Shown piece by piece: positions 37,966 to 46,497 of a DNA stretch of 64,000 bases. Source of the DNA: Amycolatopsis endophytica (GTDB lineage: Bacteria; Actinomycetota; Actinomycetes; Mycobacteriales; Pseudonocardiaceae). The notes beneath the pieces were generated by a model, which had not been told where the DNA came from, ran no database searches, and worked only from the letters and a program-made list of their open reading frames with translations. Every line of letters starts with the position of its first letter. The first letter of the stretch is position 1. Position numbers and translations under genes: made by a program. Where the stretch lies: the NCBI RefSeq assembly GCF_013410405.1, contig NZ_JACCFK010000001.1, positions 2,790,001-2,854,000 of the forward strand, read 5' to 3'.

Positions 37966-38733
37966 ATGGCGGATTCATTGCTGACGGGCAAGAGCGCGCT
38001 GATCACCGGCGCGGCGCAGGGGATCGGCGCGGCGATAGCGCGGCTGTTCGCCGCGCAGGGCGCCAAGGTCGTGATCGCCGACATCAACGAGGAGGGCGGC
38101 GCGGAAACGGCCGCGCACATCACGAAGGACGGCGGTGACGCGACATTCCTGCGCACCGATGTCACATCTGCCGCCGATCTCGACGCGGCGGTCCGTGCCA
38201 CGGTCACCGCGCACGGAAAACTGGACATCGCCGTCAACAACGCCGGCATCGAAGAGCAGGGTTCCGCCCTGCACGAAATCACCGAAGAAGCGTGGGACAG
38301 GCTGGTTTCGGTGAACCTCAAGGGCGTTTGGCTGTCGATGAAATCCGAGATCACGCAGATGCTGGCGCAGGGAGGAGGCACGATCGTCAACATGGCCTCC
38401 GTCGCCGGCCTTGTCGGCCTGCCGCTGGGGATCGCCGACTACTCGGCGGCCAAGGGCGGTGTGATCGCGTTGACCCGTACGGCGGCGATCGAGTACGTCA
38501 AACAGGGCATCCGGATCAACGCCGTCTGCCCGGGCGTCGTCCGCACCGCCTTGCTGGACAACGCCATCACGACCGGGATGTTCACCGAGGCGGAAGCAGC
38601 CGCCCTGCACCCGAGCGGCGTACTGATCGATCCGGCGGACGTCGCCGAGACGTTCCTGTTCCTCGCCTCCGGCGCGTCGAAGCACATCACCGGGCAGGCG
38701 CTGCCCGTCGACGCGGGATTGGCGGCCGGCTGA
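37966..38733 (+). CDS. Short-chain dehydrogenase/reductase (SDR)
   Basis: The 255-residue classical SDR has the cofactor motif TGAAQGIG (residues ~13-20), DVTSAADL, NNAG, the catalytic Ser in NMASVAG and the YSAAKGG tyrosine-lysine pair. The Asp after the second strand (VVIADINEEG) suggests NAD(H) preference. It would oxidise or reduce an alcohol or ketone, and the substrate is not evident. It stands alone and converges on the PucR-type regulator. Confidence 0.9.
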   Translation: MADSLLTGKSALITGAAQGIGAAIARLFAAQGAKVVIADINEEGGAETAAHITKDGGDATFLRTDVTSAADLDAAVRATVTAHGKLDIAVNNAGIEEQGSALHEITEEAWDRLVSVNLKGVWLSMKSEITQMLAQGGGTIVNMASVAGLVGLPLGIADYSAAKGGVIALTRTAAIEYVKQGIRINAVCPGVVRTALLDNAITTGMFTEAEAAALHPSGVLIDPADVAETFLFLASGASKHITGQALPVDAGLAAG

Positions 38734-38738
38734 GCCCC

Positions 38739-38860
38739 GGAACGGCCAACACGCCGCCCGGAACGGCCAACACGCCGCCCGGAACGGCAAACACGGCGGC
38801 GCCGTCGCGTGTTTGCCGCCGGGGGCGCCGTGTTTGCCGCCGGGGGCGGCGTGTTGGCCG
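38739..38860. repeat. Palindromic array of 21-bp units between convergent genes
   Basis: Three direct units of ggaacggccaacacgccgcc type start at 38739, 38760 and 38781. They are followed by three units in inverted orientation (containing gtgtttgccgcc or gtgttggccg) up to 38860. The two halves can pair over most of their length, giving a long stem. It begins six bases after the SDR stop and could end transcription in both directions. The rest of the gap (38861-39038) holds no gene that I can see. Confidence 0.8.
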
Positions 38861-39038
38861 CTCGTGACGATCGAAGCGGGGCCCGGCAACGCAACCCGGC
38901 CCGAAGGCCGCCCAGCCCTCCCCCGCACCCCGCCTGCTCGGCCGGAGAAACCATGAAAAATCGGGGCGGCCCCAGTCCATGGCGAGCTTGCGAGCCCGGC
39001 GCTTCCAGCCGCGCGTAGCGTTGAAACGCGCGTAGCGC

Positions 39039-40274
39039 CTACGAGGGCCGCGTTCCGAGCAAATGGTGCGCCTCCAGGGCGATCTGCATGGTCAACCGTT
39101 CCTCGGGCTCGCCCAACCGGTCCCCGAACAGTTCGGTCAGTTGCGAGACCCGGTACCGCACCGTCTGCGGATGGATGTCCAGCAGCCGCGCGATGTCCAC
39201 AGTGTTCCCGTTGCACTTGAGCCACGCCAGCAGCGTCTCGGCCAACCGCAACTGCTGCTTGGGTGTCAACGAAGCGAAGGGCGCCAACGTCCGGGAAGAC
39301 AGTTCCTCCAGCAGGAACCGGTCCTGCAACAACCACAACGTCGTCAGGTGGTCCGAACTGTGCACCACCGGACCACCGGAAATCAACCCGGCCCGAACCA
39401 GCTCCAGTGTCCGGCGCGCCCAGTACAAGGACGTCGCGGCATCCGTCAGCCGGACACGGGGGCCGACCGCCGCCCGCCAGTTCGGCATTTCCGACTCCAG
39501 CACGGGAATATCCCGGGCAGGTACCGGGGTGATCAGGCACGGCTCGGCGCCTTCCAGGTCCAGCAACACGTCCTCGCTCAGGGGCGGAACGAAATGCTGC
39601 TCCTCCAACGGCTCCAGCGCGACGACGGTGACCCATTCCGGCACGTCCCACTGCGCGGCGCGGGCCATTGACGACACGGCCGACGGTGAGGACGGGGGTG
39701 TGGCGAGGATCAGTTCCAGCAGCCGGTGCCGCCGCCGTTCGAGTGTGCCCGTCGCCCGTGCCTGGGCCAGGGTGTACCCCTCGACCGAGTAGGACGATAT
39801 TTCGTCGACGTAGGCGAAAATGGCTTCGGCGCTGACGCACAGCATCGGCACCGGCAGGCGCATCGACTGACCGAAACCGGAAACGTAACGCCACGCCGCC
39901 TGCCCACCGGCGCGGTAGGCGGCCTGCAACGAGTTCAGGCTGCCGCCGTCGTGGTAGACGCGCTTGCCGACCTCGTGGAACATCTTGCCCCAGCGGTCCT
40001 GTGCGGCCTGCAGGTCCTCGATGCTGTCCAGGCAGCTCAGCACCGCCTGTTCGATCGCGCGCACGATGACCTCGCCGAACTGGCCCTCCAGCGGCTTGGC
40101 GTACTCGGGCACGGTGTGCTGGATCTCGTCGAGGATCTTCGTCGCCAGACGGTCCGCGTGCGGGCGGAACCGGCGGGCGAGCTCTGCGGGCAGCGAGAAC
40201 CACAGTCTGCGTGCCTGACTGGTTCCGGCCACCGTCCCCGCTCGCGGCGAGGCATCACTGCCGACACTAGCCAT
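39039..40274 (-). CDS. PucR/CdaR-family transcriptional regulator
   Basis: The ~411-residue protein carries the C-terminal PucR helix-turn-helix: LAETLLAWLKCNGNTVDIAR then LLDIHPQTVRYRVSQL, followed by FGDRL. The N-terminal half is a helical sensory region (SLNSLQAAYRAGGQAAWRYV) with a GGDEF-like middle portion typical of this group. The exact start is unclear (ATG 40274 or 40283). It is divergent from the MMPL exporter gene 175 bases away, so it may control that gene and the lipid cluster behind it. Confidence 0.85.
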   Translation of the reverse strand: MASVGSDASPRAGTVAGTSQARRLWFSLPAELARRFRPHADRLATKILDEIQHTVPEYAKPLEGQFGEVIVRAIEQAVLSCLDSIEDLQAAQDRWGKMFHEVGKRVYHDGGSLNSLQAAYRAGGQAAWRYVSGFGQSMRLPVPMLCVSAEAIFAYVDEISSYSVEGYTLAQARATGTLERRRHRLLELILATPPSSPSAVSSMARAAQWDVPEWVTVVALEPLEEQHFVPPLSEDVLLDLEGAEPCLITPVPARDIPVLESEMPNWRAAVGPRVRLTDAATSLYWARRTLELVRAGLISGGPVVHSSDHLTTLWLLQDRFLLEELSSRTLAPFASLTPKQQLRLAETLLAWLKCNGNTVDIARLLDIHPQTVRYRVSQLTELFGDRLGEPEERLTMQIALEAHHLLGTRPS

Positions 40275-40449
40275 GCCCAGCATCAACCCACATCCGCACA
40301 GCCCGCGCAACGATCACTCGCCCGACTGTCACGCCTGGACGGACCGGAGCCGGAAAATCTGTCACCGGTAAGCGAAAAAACACGTCACCCCTGTTCGCGG
40401 ACGGGTGGCCGTTGTTAGCGTGGCGACCCGCCGGCCGACGGGAGGAGGG

Positions 40450-42441
40450 ATGGCAGGACTCGCGTCGCGGTGCTTCCGGCACGCGCCCTGGGTGATCGCG
40501 GTGTGGTTGCTGGCGCTCACTGGGCTCGTGCTAGCCGCGCAGCACTCCGGTGCGGCGTACCGGGACACGGTCGCCCTGCCGTCCGCGGACAGCACGGTCG
40601 CGTCGGCCATGCTTCCTCCCGGCGACCAGGAACGCGTGGTCGTCGAAGCCGCGGGCACGATCGATACGGTCCGCGACCGCATCGAACCGCTGCTCGGTGA
40701 GCTGGCGGGTCTCGACCACGTCACCGGCGTCGTTTCGCCCTACGCCGCACCGGAGCTGGTGTCCGCGGACCGCCGGATCGCGGTGATAGCGGTGAGTTTC
40801 GACGCCCCGGCGGAGGAACTCGGCCCGGAACCGGCCGCCCGGCTCGTCGACACCGCGCGGGCCGTCGAGGGGGACGGCCTGACGGTCGGCGTGTCCGGTC
40901 AGCTCGCCGCGATGACGGTGGGCGCGCCGAACCTGGGCAACGCCGGGATCGGCCTGCTCGCCGCGGCGCTCGTCCTGCTGATCACCTTCGGCTCGATCGC
41001 GTGCGTGATCCTGCCGGTGGTGACCGCCGCGGTGTCGGTCGGCTCCGCGCTCGCCGTGGTCGTCGTGGTTTCGCACGTGATGACCGTTCCGAAGATCAGT
41101 ACGGAGATCGCCGCGCTGCTCGGGCTCGGGGTGGGCGTGGACTACGCGTTGTTCGTGCTCACCCGCTACCGGCAGGGCCTGCGTGAAGGTCTGCCCGCGG
41201 TCGAAGCGCTGGAACGCGCGGCCGCGACCTCGGGCCGCAGTGTGGTCTTCGCCGGTGTCACGGTCTGCGTTTCGCTGGCGGGGATGTTCACCGTGGGCAT
41301 GGCGTTCCTGAACGGCATCGCCATCACGTCGGCGATTTCGGTCGCCCTCACCATGCTCGCGGCGCTGACGCTCCTCCCGGCGCTGCTCCGCTTCGGTGGC
41401 ATGCGCACGCTGCCCAGGCACACCGCGTCCGGCGGGGGCTGGTCCTGGCTCGCGCGTTCCGTGACGCGGCGGCCCGCGCCCTACGCGATCGTCGCGGTGC
41501 TGGTCATCGCGGTACTGGCGGCGCCGGCACTGGGCCTGCGCCTGGGTATGCCGAGCGCGGGGCACGATCCGCCGGGCAGTCCGACACGCGTGGCCGACAC
41601 GCTGCTCACCGAGGGTTTCGGCCCGGGCGCGAACGGGCAGCTGGTGCTCGTCGCCGAACGGCCCGATCCGGCGGCGACGACCGCCGTGCGCGAGATCGTC
41701 GCCGAGCGAGCTTCCGTCGGACCGCCGCAGGGTCCGGTCCTGACGGTCACTCCGCGCACGGCTCCGGACGACCCCGCCACCGCGCAGCTGGTGTCGTGGC
41801 TGCGCGAGGTCGCGGGCCCCGGGTGGCACGTCGGTGGCGCGGTGGCGGTGCAGACGGACTTCTCGGCGACCGTCACCAGCAGGCTGCCGCTGTTCCTGGC
41901 CGCTGTCGTGGCGATCTCCGTGCTGCTGCTGGCGCTGGTGTTCCGCAGCGTGCTGATCCCGCTGACCGCGGCGGTGATGAACCTGCTCACCGCGGCCGCC
42001 ACGACCGGTGTGGTGGTGGCGGTGTTCGGCGGGCCGATCGAGCCGTACCTGCCGGTGTTCCTGTTCGCGGGCCTGTTCGGGTTGTCGATGGACTACGAGG
42101 TCTTCCTGATCTCCCGCATCCAGGAGGAATGGCGCCGCACCGGCGGCACCCGCACGGCGATCGTCGAAGGTCTCGTCTCGACCGGGCGGACCATCACCGC
42201 GGCCGCGTTGATCATGGCGCTGGTGTTCGCGGCGTTCGCGTTCGTGGACAGCCGGGTGGTGCGGGAGGCGGGTGTCGGGCTGACCGCGGCCGTGCTGCTC
42301 GACGCGGTCGTGATCCGCTGCCTGCTGGTGCCCGCCGTGATGGTGCGGCTGGGCCGGGCGAACTGGTGGCCCTCGCGCCGACGTGAGCATCCGGCCGCGC
42401 CGATTCCTGTCCCGCGTGACAAAGCCGGGCGGATCCATTGA
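40450..42441 (+). CDS. MMPL/RND-family membrane transporter
   Basis: The 663-residue protein has about 12 predicted membrane helices in the RND 1+5, 1+5 layout with two extracytoplasmic loops. MMPL signature regions are seen in the first half (LLGLGVGVDYALFVLTRYR) and the second (FGLSMDYEVFLISRIQEEW). These hold the Asp-Tyr pairs of the proton relay. Family members export lipids across the membrane. ATG 40450 is preceded by GGGAGGAGGG. It is the first gene of the 40-58 kb lipid-type block and is followed 32 bases later by the hydrolase. Confidence 0.9.
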   Translation: MAGLASRCFRHAPWVIAVWLLALTGLVLAAQHSGAAYRDTVALPSADSTVASAMLPPGDQERVVVEAAGTIDTVRDRIEPLLGELAGLDHVTGVVSPYAAPELVSADRRIAVIAVSFDAPAEELGPEPAARLVDTARAVEGDGLTVGVSGQLAAMTVGAPNLGNAGIGLLAAALVLLITFGSIACVILPVVTAAVSVGSALAVVVVVSHVMTVPKISTEIAALLGLGVGVDYALFVLTRYRQGLREGLPAVEALERAAATSGRSVVFAGVTVCVSLAGMFTVGMAFLNGIAITSAISVALTMLAALTLLPALLRFGGMRTLPRHTASGGGWSWLARSVTRRPAPYAIVAVLVIAVLAAPALGLRLGMPSAGHDPPGSPTRVADTLLTEGFGPGANGQLVLVAERPDPAATTAVREIVAERASVGPPQGPVLTVTPRTAPDDPATAQLVSWLREVAGPGWHVGGAVAVQTDFSATVTSRLPLFLAAVVAISVLLLALVFRSVLIPLTAAVMNLLTAAATTGVVVAVFGGPIEPYLPVFLFAGLFGLSMDYEVFLISRIQEEWRRTGGTRTAIVEGLVSTGRTITAAALIMALVFAAFAFVDSRVVREAGVGLTAAVLLDAVVIRCLLVPAVMVRLGRANWWPSRRREHPAAPIPVPRDKAGRIH

Positions 42442-42473
42442 GCAGCAAAGGTTTGATCGTTAGCGTCGGCACG

Positions 42474-44048
42474 ATGAAACACCGCGTGACCGCTGTCGTT
42501 CTCGCGTTGCTGGGCACCTTCCTGCCGGGTCTGTCCACTGCCGCCGACGGGTTCGGCACGGAATTCCTCGACATCCCCGCCGCCGACGGTGTCGCACTGG
42601 GATCGATGGTGATGGAGCCGTCCTCGCCGGGACCGCATCCGCTGGCCGTCCTCATCGGAGCGTGGGGCGGCGGGCGCACGCAGAACATCATCCCCGCCAA
42701 GGAACTCGCCGACCGCGGTTACGTCGTCATCTCCTACGGCGCGCGCGGGTTCGGCGAATCCACCGGTGAGGTCGAGGTCGCGGGCACCGAGGACATCACC
42801 GACGTCTCCACGGTGATCGACTGGGCGCTGCGCAACACCGATGCCGACCCGTCCCGCATCGGCGTCGGCGGCGTGTCCTACGGTGCGGGCATCGCGATGA
42901 TCGCCTCCGGGTTCGACGCGCGGATCAAGGCCGTCGCCTCGCTCAGCGGCTGGGCGGACCTGGTGGCGTCGCTGACGACGAACGACACCCGGCACGGGCT
43001 TGCCGGACTGGTGCTGTACCTGTCCGGCAAGGCCAACGGCACGCTCAGCGCCGAAACCGACACCATGCTGCGGAAGTTCCTCGAACCACGCATCTCCGAC
43101 GCCGACTCCGAGGCGGTCATCGACTGGGCGGAACCCCGCTCACCCGTCACGTACCTGGACCGGATCAACGCCAACCACCCGGCGGTACTGGCGATCCAGA
43201 CGTGGAGCGAGACGGTGTTCCCGCCGGACCAGATGGTGGACTTCTACCGGCGCCTGACCGGCCCGAAGCGCGCGGAGTTCGTGCCGGGCGACCACGCCGC
43301 GACCGAGTCCGGCGGCCTGCTCGGCCTGCCCAGTGACACCTGGACCTCGGTGTACCGCTGGTTCGACGCGCATGTGGCGGGCACCGACACCGCGATCGAG
43401 GACGAGCCGCCCGTGGTCACCCGCGCCCGGCCCGGTATGCGGCAACCCACGTACCAGTCCACTTGGGACGATGTGGTCGGCACACCGGTCCGGTCGTATC
43501 TCGGCGAAAAGACCCTCCAGCCGCAACCCGCCGAGTGGAGCCGGACCGTCGCCGCGAACCGCGACACCGTCGCGAACGGCGGGATCCCGCTCGCCACCTA
43601 CAGCCTGGAGGCGCTGACCGGGAACCCGCCGAACATCTTCCTGCCGCAGGTCGACCGTGGCAGCGCGGGGGTCTGGCACCAGGAGCCGGGGGAAGCGCCG
43701 GTGGAGATCCGCGGTTCGATGCACGCGCACCTGACCGTCGTCCCGCCAGGGGCGACCGGCACCGCCGTGGCCTACGTCTACGACGTCGACCCGTTCGGCG
43801 TCGGCAGCCTGATCAACTACCTGCCCTACAGCTGGAAGAACGCGACACCGGGACAACCGCTGGCGGCCGACTTCCACTTCGCGCCGACCGCCTACACCGT
43901 CGCGGCCGGGCACCACCTCGCGCTCGTCGTCGACTCGAAGGATCCGCTGTTCCTGGACTGGAACTCCGGCGACGGGCGGCTCGGTTTCGCCTCCACCACG
44001 GCCGATCCGGCCTGGCTCGACGTAGCAGTGCACACCGGGAGGGCTTGA
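42474..44048 (+). CDS. Secreted CocE/NonD-type alpha/beta hydrolase (X-Pro dipeptidyl-peptidase-like)
   Basis: The 524-residue product has a signal peptide (KHRVTAVVLALLGTFLPG, cleavage near STAA|DG). Its alpha/beta-hydrolase domain has the nucleophile S135 in GGVSYGAG and the active-site His in PGDHAATESG. A C-terminal jelly-roll domain (from ~390, GSMHAHLTVVPPGATGTAV) is typical of the CocE/PepX group. These enzymes cleave esters or proline peptides. It is joined end to start with the R2lox gene, so it is part of the same transcript. Confidence 0.85.
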   Translation: MKHRVTAVVLALLGTFLPGLSTAADGFGTEFLDIPAADGVALGSMVMEPSSPGPHPLAVLIGAWGGGRTQNIIPAKELADRGYVVISYGARGFGESTGEVEVAGTEDITDVSTVIDWALRNTDADPSRIGVGGVSYGAGIAMIASGFDARIKAVASLSGWADLVASLTTNDTRHGLAGLVLYLSGKANGTLSAETDTMLRKFLEPRISDADSEAVIDWAEPRSPVTYLDRINANHPAVLAIQTWSETVFPPDQMVDFYRRLTGPKRAEFVPGDHAATESGGLLGLPSDTWTSVYRWFDAHVAGTDTAIEDEPPVVTRARPGMRQPTYQSTWDDVVGTPVRSYLGEKTLQPQPAEWSRTVAANRDTVANGGIPLATYSLEALTGNPPNIFLPQVDRGSAGVWHQEPGEAPVEIRGSMHAHLTVVPPGATGTAVAYVYDVDPFGVGSLINYLPYSWKNATPGQPLAADFHFAPTAYTVAAGHHLALVVDSKDPLFLDWNSGDGRLGFASTTADPAWLDVAVHTGRA

Positions 44049-44981
44049 GTGACCACGACCATCCGAGAGGACTTCACCGCGCTGCGCGCCGGTGGCCTCA
44101 ACTGGGACGTCCTGCCGTTGCGGCTGTTCGCCAAGGGCAACGCGAAGTTCTGGAACCCGGCCGACCTCGACTTCGGCCAGGACGCGAAGGACTGGGCCGC
44201 CCTGTCCGACGCCCAGCGCTTCGCCGCGACCATGCTGTGCGCGCAGTTCGCCGGTGGCGAGGAAGCCGTCACACACGACATCCAGCCGTTCCTGTCGGCG
44301 ATGGCGGCCGAGGGCCGCTTCGGCGACGAGATGTACCTGACCCAGTTCTGCTTCGAGGAAGCCAAGCACACGCAGGTCTTCCGGTTGTGGCTGGACGCGG
44401 TCGGGGTCACCGGCAATCTGCACGAGCACGTCGAGGACAACCCGGGCTACCGGGCCATCTTCTACGACGCGCTGCCCACCGCGCTGGAGCGGCTCAAGCA
44501 CGATCCGAGCCCGGCCAACCAGATCCGCGCGTCGGTGGTCTACAACCACGTCGTCGAGGGCGTGCTCGCGCTGACCGGCTACTTCGTGTGGAACCGGGCG
44601 TGCCGCGCGCACGGGATCCTGCCCGGGATGCAGGAGCTGATCCGCCGCATCGGCGACGACGAGCGGCGGCACATGGCGTGGGGCACCTTCACCTGCCGTC
44701 GGCATGTCGCGGCCGACGACCGCAACTGGCAGGTCGTGCAGGACGAGATGCAGGCCCTGCTGCCGCATGCCATCGCGCAGATCGAGTGGACCACCAAGAA
44801 GCTCGACGGTGACCCGTTCGACCTGCGGCTGGACGGCGTGATGGAGTACGCCGCCGACCACGCGATGCGGCGGCTGAAGGCGATCGAGTCGGCCCGTGGC
44901 ACGCCGGTGGCCCAGATCGACCTGGACTACAGCCCGGAGCAGCTGGAAGAGGACTTCCACGACGAAGACGCGGCGAGGTGA
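44049..44981 (+). CDS. R2-like ligand-binding oxidase (R2lox)
   Basis: This 310-residue ferritin-like protein resembles mycobacterial R2lox (Rv0233), which carries a Mn/Fe site, binds a fatty-acid-like ligand and forms a Val-Tyr ether cross-link. All expected ligands can be placed with a constant +3 offset from Rv0233 numbering: E71, E104, H107, E170, E205 and H208. The cross-link pair is V74 and Y165. The R2-type radical tyrosine setting is absent. Start GTG 44049 follows the hydrolase stop without a gap. The substrate is not known, but its position next to lipid genes fits oxidation of a lipid chain. Confidence 0.9.
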   Translation: MTTTIREDFTALRAGGLNWDVLPLRLFAKGNAKFWNPADLDFGQDAKDWAALSDAQRFAATMLCAQFAGGEEAVTHDIQPFLSAMAAEGRFGDEMYLTQFCFEEAKHTQVFRLWLDAVGVTGNLHEHVEDNPGYRAIFYDALPTALERLKHDPSPANQIRASVVYNHVVEGVLALTGYFVWNRACRAHGILPGMQELIRRIGDDERRHMAWGTFTCRRHVAADDRNWQVVQDEMQALLPHAIAQIEWTTKKLDGDPFDLRLDGVMEYAADHAMRRLKAIESARGTPVAQIDLDYSPEQLEEDFHDEDAAR

Positions 44982-44987
44982 GCGGCC

Positions 44988-46409
44988 GTGAACCCGGGCC
45001 GCACGCTGCTGATCGTCGCACTCGGCGCGTTCATCACGACGCTGGACAACACGATCATCGCCGCCGGTGTCCCCTCGATCGGGCACGCGCTGTCGCTGGA
45101 CCTGGCGACGCTGCAGTGGGTCAGCATCGGCTACATGCTGCCGTTCGCGGGTCTGCTGCTGGTCGCGGGCACGCTGGTGGACCGGTGGGGGCAGCGGGCC
45201 ACGCTGGCGGGCGGGCTGATCGCGTTCGGGCTGGGTGCCGCGGCTGGTGGCTTCGCGACCAGCGCCACGGTGCTGATCGCCGCGCGGGTCGTGCAGGGCC
45301 TGGCCGCGGCGTTCCTGGTGCCCGCCCTGCTCAGCCTGCTGCGCACCAATCTCGACAGCAGGCAGCGCGCCATCGGGGCGACGCTGTGGACGGCGTGTCT
45401 CGCGGTCGCGCTGGCGCTCGGCCCGACGATGGGCGGGCTGCTGTCCGAGTACCTGGGCTGGAGCTGGATCTTCTTCAGCAACCTGCCGTTCGTGCTGGTC
45501 ATGCTGGTGCTGCTGCCCGCGACCGCGGGGACCGGCCGGGCTCGCGAGGCGCGACGGCCCGCCGTGGCCGCGATGGTCCTGGTGACGGCCGGGCTGGTGC
45601 TGGTGGCCGCCGCGCTGGTCGGGCTCGGTGACGACGCGCGGCTCACCGAGACCGCGCCACTGCTCGGCGGTCTCGCCCTGATCGCCTGGTTCGCCATCCG
45701 GGAACGCCGCGCCCGCGATCCGCTCGTGCCACCGGACCTGACGCGGGAACGGGTTTTCACCGGCGCGCTGGCCGTGCAATTGCTGTGGGGACTCGGGGTG
45801 TCCGGGATCTTCTTCTTCACACCGTTGCTGCACCAGGATTCGCTGGGCCTGAGCCCGGTGGGCGCGGGGTTGCCGCTCGTCCTGGTCGCCGTGGCGATCG
45901 TGGCGGTCACGCCTGCCGTGCCGTGGCTGATGGCACGTCTCGGTCCACATCGGACGGTCTGCGTCGGGTTGCTGACGGTGGCGCTGGGATTGCTCGCGGT
46001 GGCCGCGATCAACCACATCCCCGAGGTGCCGCCGCGGATCCCGGGGCTGCTGCTGATCGGCGCCGGCTCGGCGCTGACCACGCCGCTGACGTCGTACTCG
46101 CTGGAGATCGTCGAGGAGCGCCACGCGGGCACGGCGTCGGGCCTGCTGACCGCGTCCAGGGAACTGTCCAGCGCCATGGGAGTCGCGCTGATCGGCGCGG
46201 TGCTGACGGCCGTGCGCGGCGCACGGCTCGGGGAAGGAGCGCTCGGGGGACCGGCGCTCGCCACGGGGTACACGGCCGGGCTACTCGTGGCAGCCGCTCT
46301 GGAAATCGCCGGTGCGGTGCTCGCGCTGTGGGTTTTCCGAGCCCATGTGGAAAAAGTTCTTCCCGTCGTGACAACGGGGTCCGCTGGATCCTCGTCCCGC
46401 GGTGAGTAA
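44988..46409 (+). CDS. MFS transporter, DHA2 (14-helix) family
   Basis: The 473-residue protein has about 14 predicted membrane helices. Motifs typical of drug:H+ antiporters are visible: TTLDNTIIAAGVPSIG in helix 1, the loop DRWGQR after helix 2, and ALGPTMGGLLSEYLGWSWIF as motif C. It starts six bases after R2lox. It could export a product of the cluster or confer self-protection. The cargo is not evident. Confidence 0.9.
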   Translation: MNPGRTLLIVALGAFITTLDNTIIAAGVPSIGHALSLDLATLQWVSIGYMLPFAGLLLVAGTLVDRWGQRATLAGGLIAFGLGAAAGGFATSATVLIAARVVQGLAAAFLVPALLSLLRTNLDSRQRAIGATLWTACLAVALALGPTMGGLLSEYLGWSWIFFSNLPFVLVMLVLLPATAGTGRAREARRPAVAAMVLVTAGLVLVAAALVGLGDDARLTETAPLLGGLALIAWFAIRERRARDPLVPPDLTRERVFTGALAVQLLWGLGVSGIFFFTPLLHQDSLGLSPVGAGLPLVLVAVAIVAVTPAVPWLMARLGPHRTVCVGLLTVALGLLAVAAINHIPEVPPRIPGLLLIGAGSALTTPLTSYSLEIVEERHAGTASGLLTASRELSSAMGVALIGAVLTAVRGARLGEGALGGPALATGYTAGLLVAAALEIAGAVLALWVFRAHVEKVLPVVTTGSAGSSSRGE

Positions 46410-46424
46410 GCCGGCCACGCCCGA

Positions 46425-46454
46425 TTGACACCTGTAACAGTCCGAAAATAACCT
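46425..46454 (+). promoter_or_regulatory. Sigma-70-type promoter for the FAAL-PKS operon
   Basis: TTGACA (46425-46430) is followed after 18 bases by TAACCT (46449-46454), 44 bases upstream of the FAAL start. A consensus -35 is rare in this GC-rich window, which makes the call credible. No terminator is apparent between the MFS stop and this site. Confidence 0.55.
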
Positions 46455-46497
46455 CCGGCGCACGGATTTTCGGGCACGGAATCTTCCCGAGGGACTC

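Noticed and set aside
42438..42473. Upstream extension of the CocE-type hydrolase gene to 42438
   Set aside because: It would overlap the MMPL stop and place 12 polar residues before an otherwise standard signal peptide. ATG 42474 fits better.
44049..44981. Classical ribonucleotide reductase R2 (NrdB/NrdF)
   Set aside because: The Val-Tyr cross-link pair and ligand spacing match R2lox, no nrdA/nrdE partner is nearby, and the radical tyrosine context is missing.
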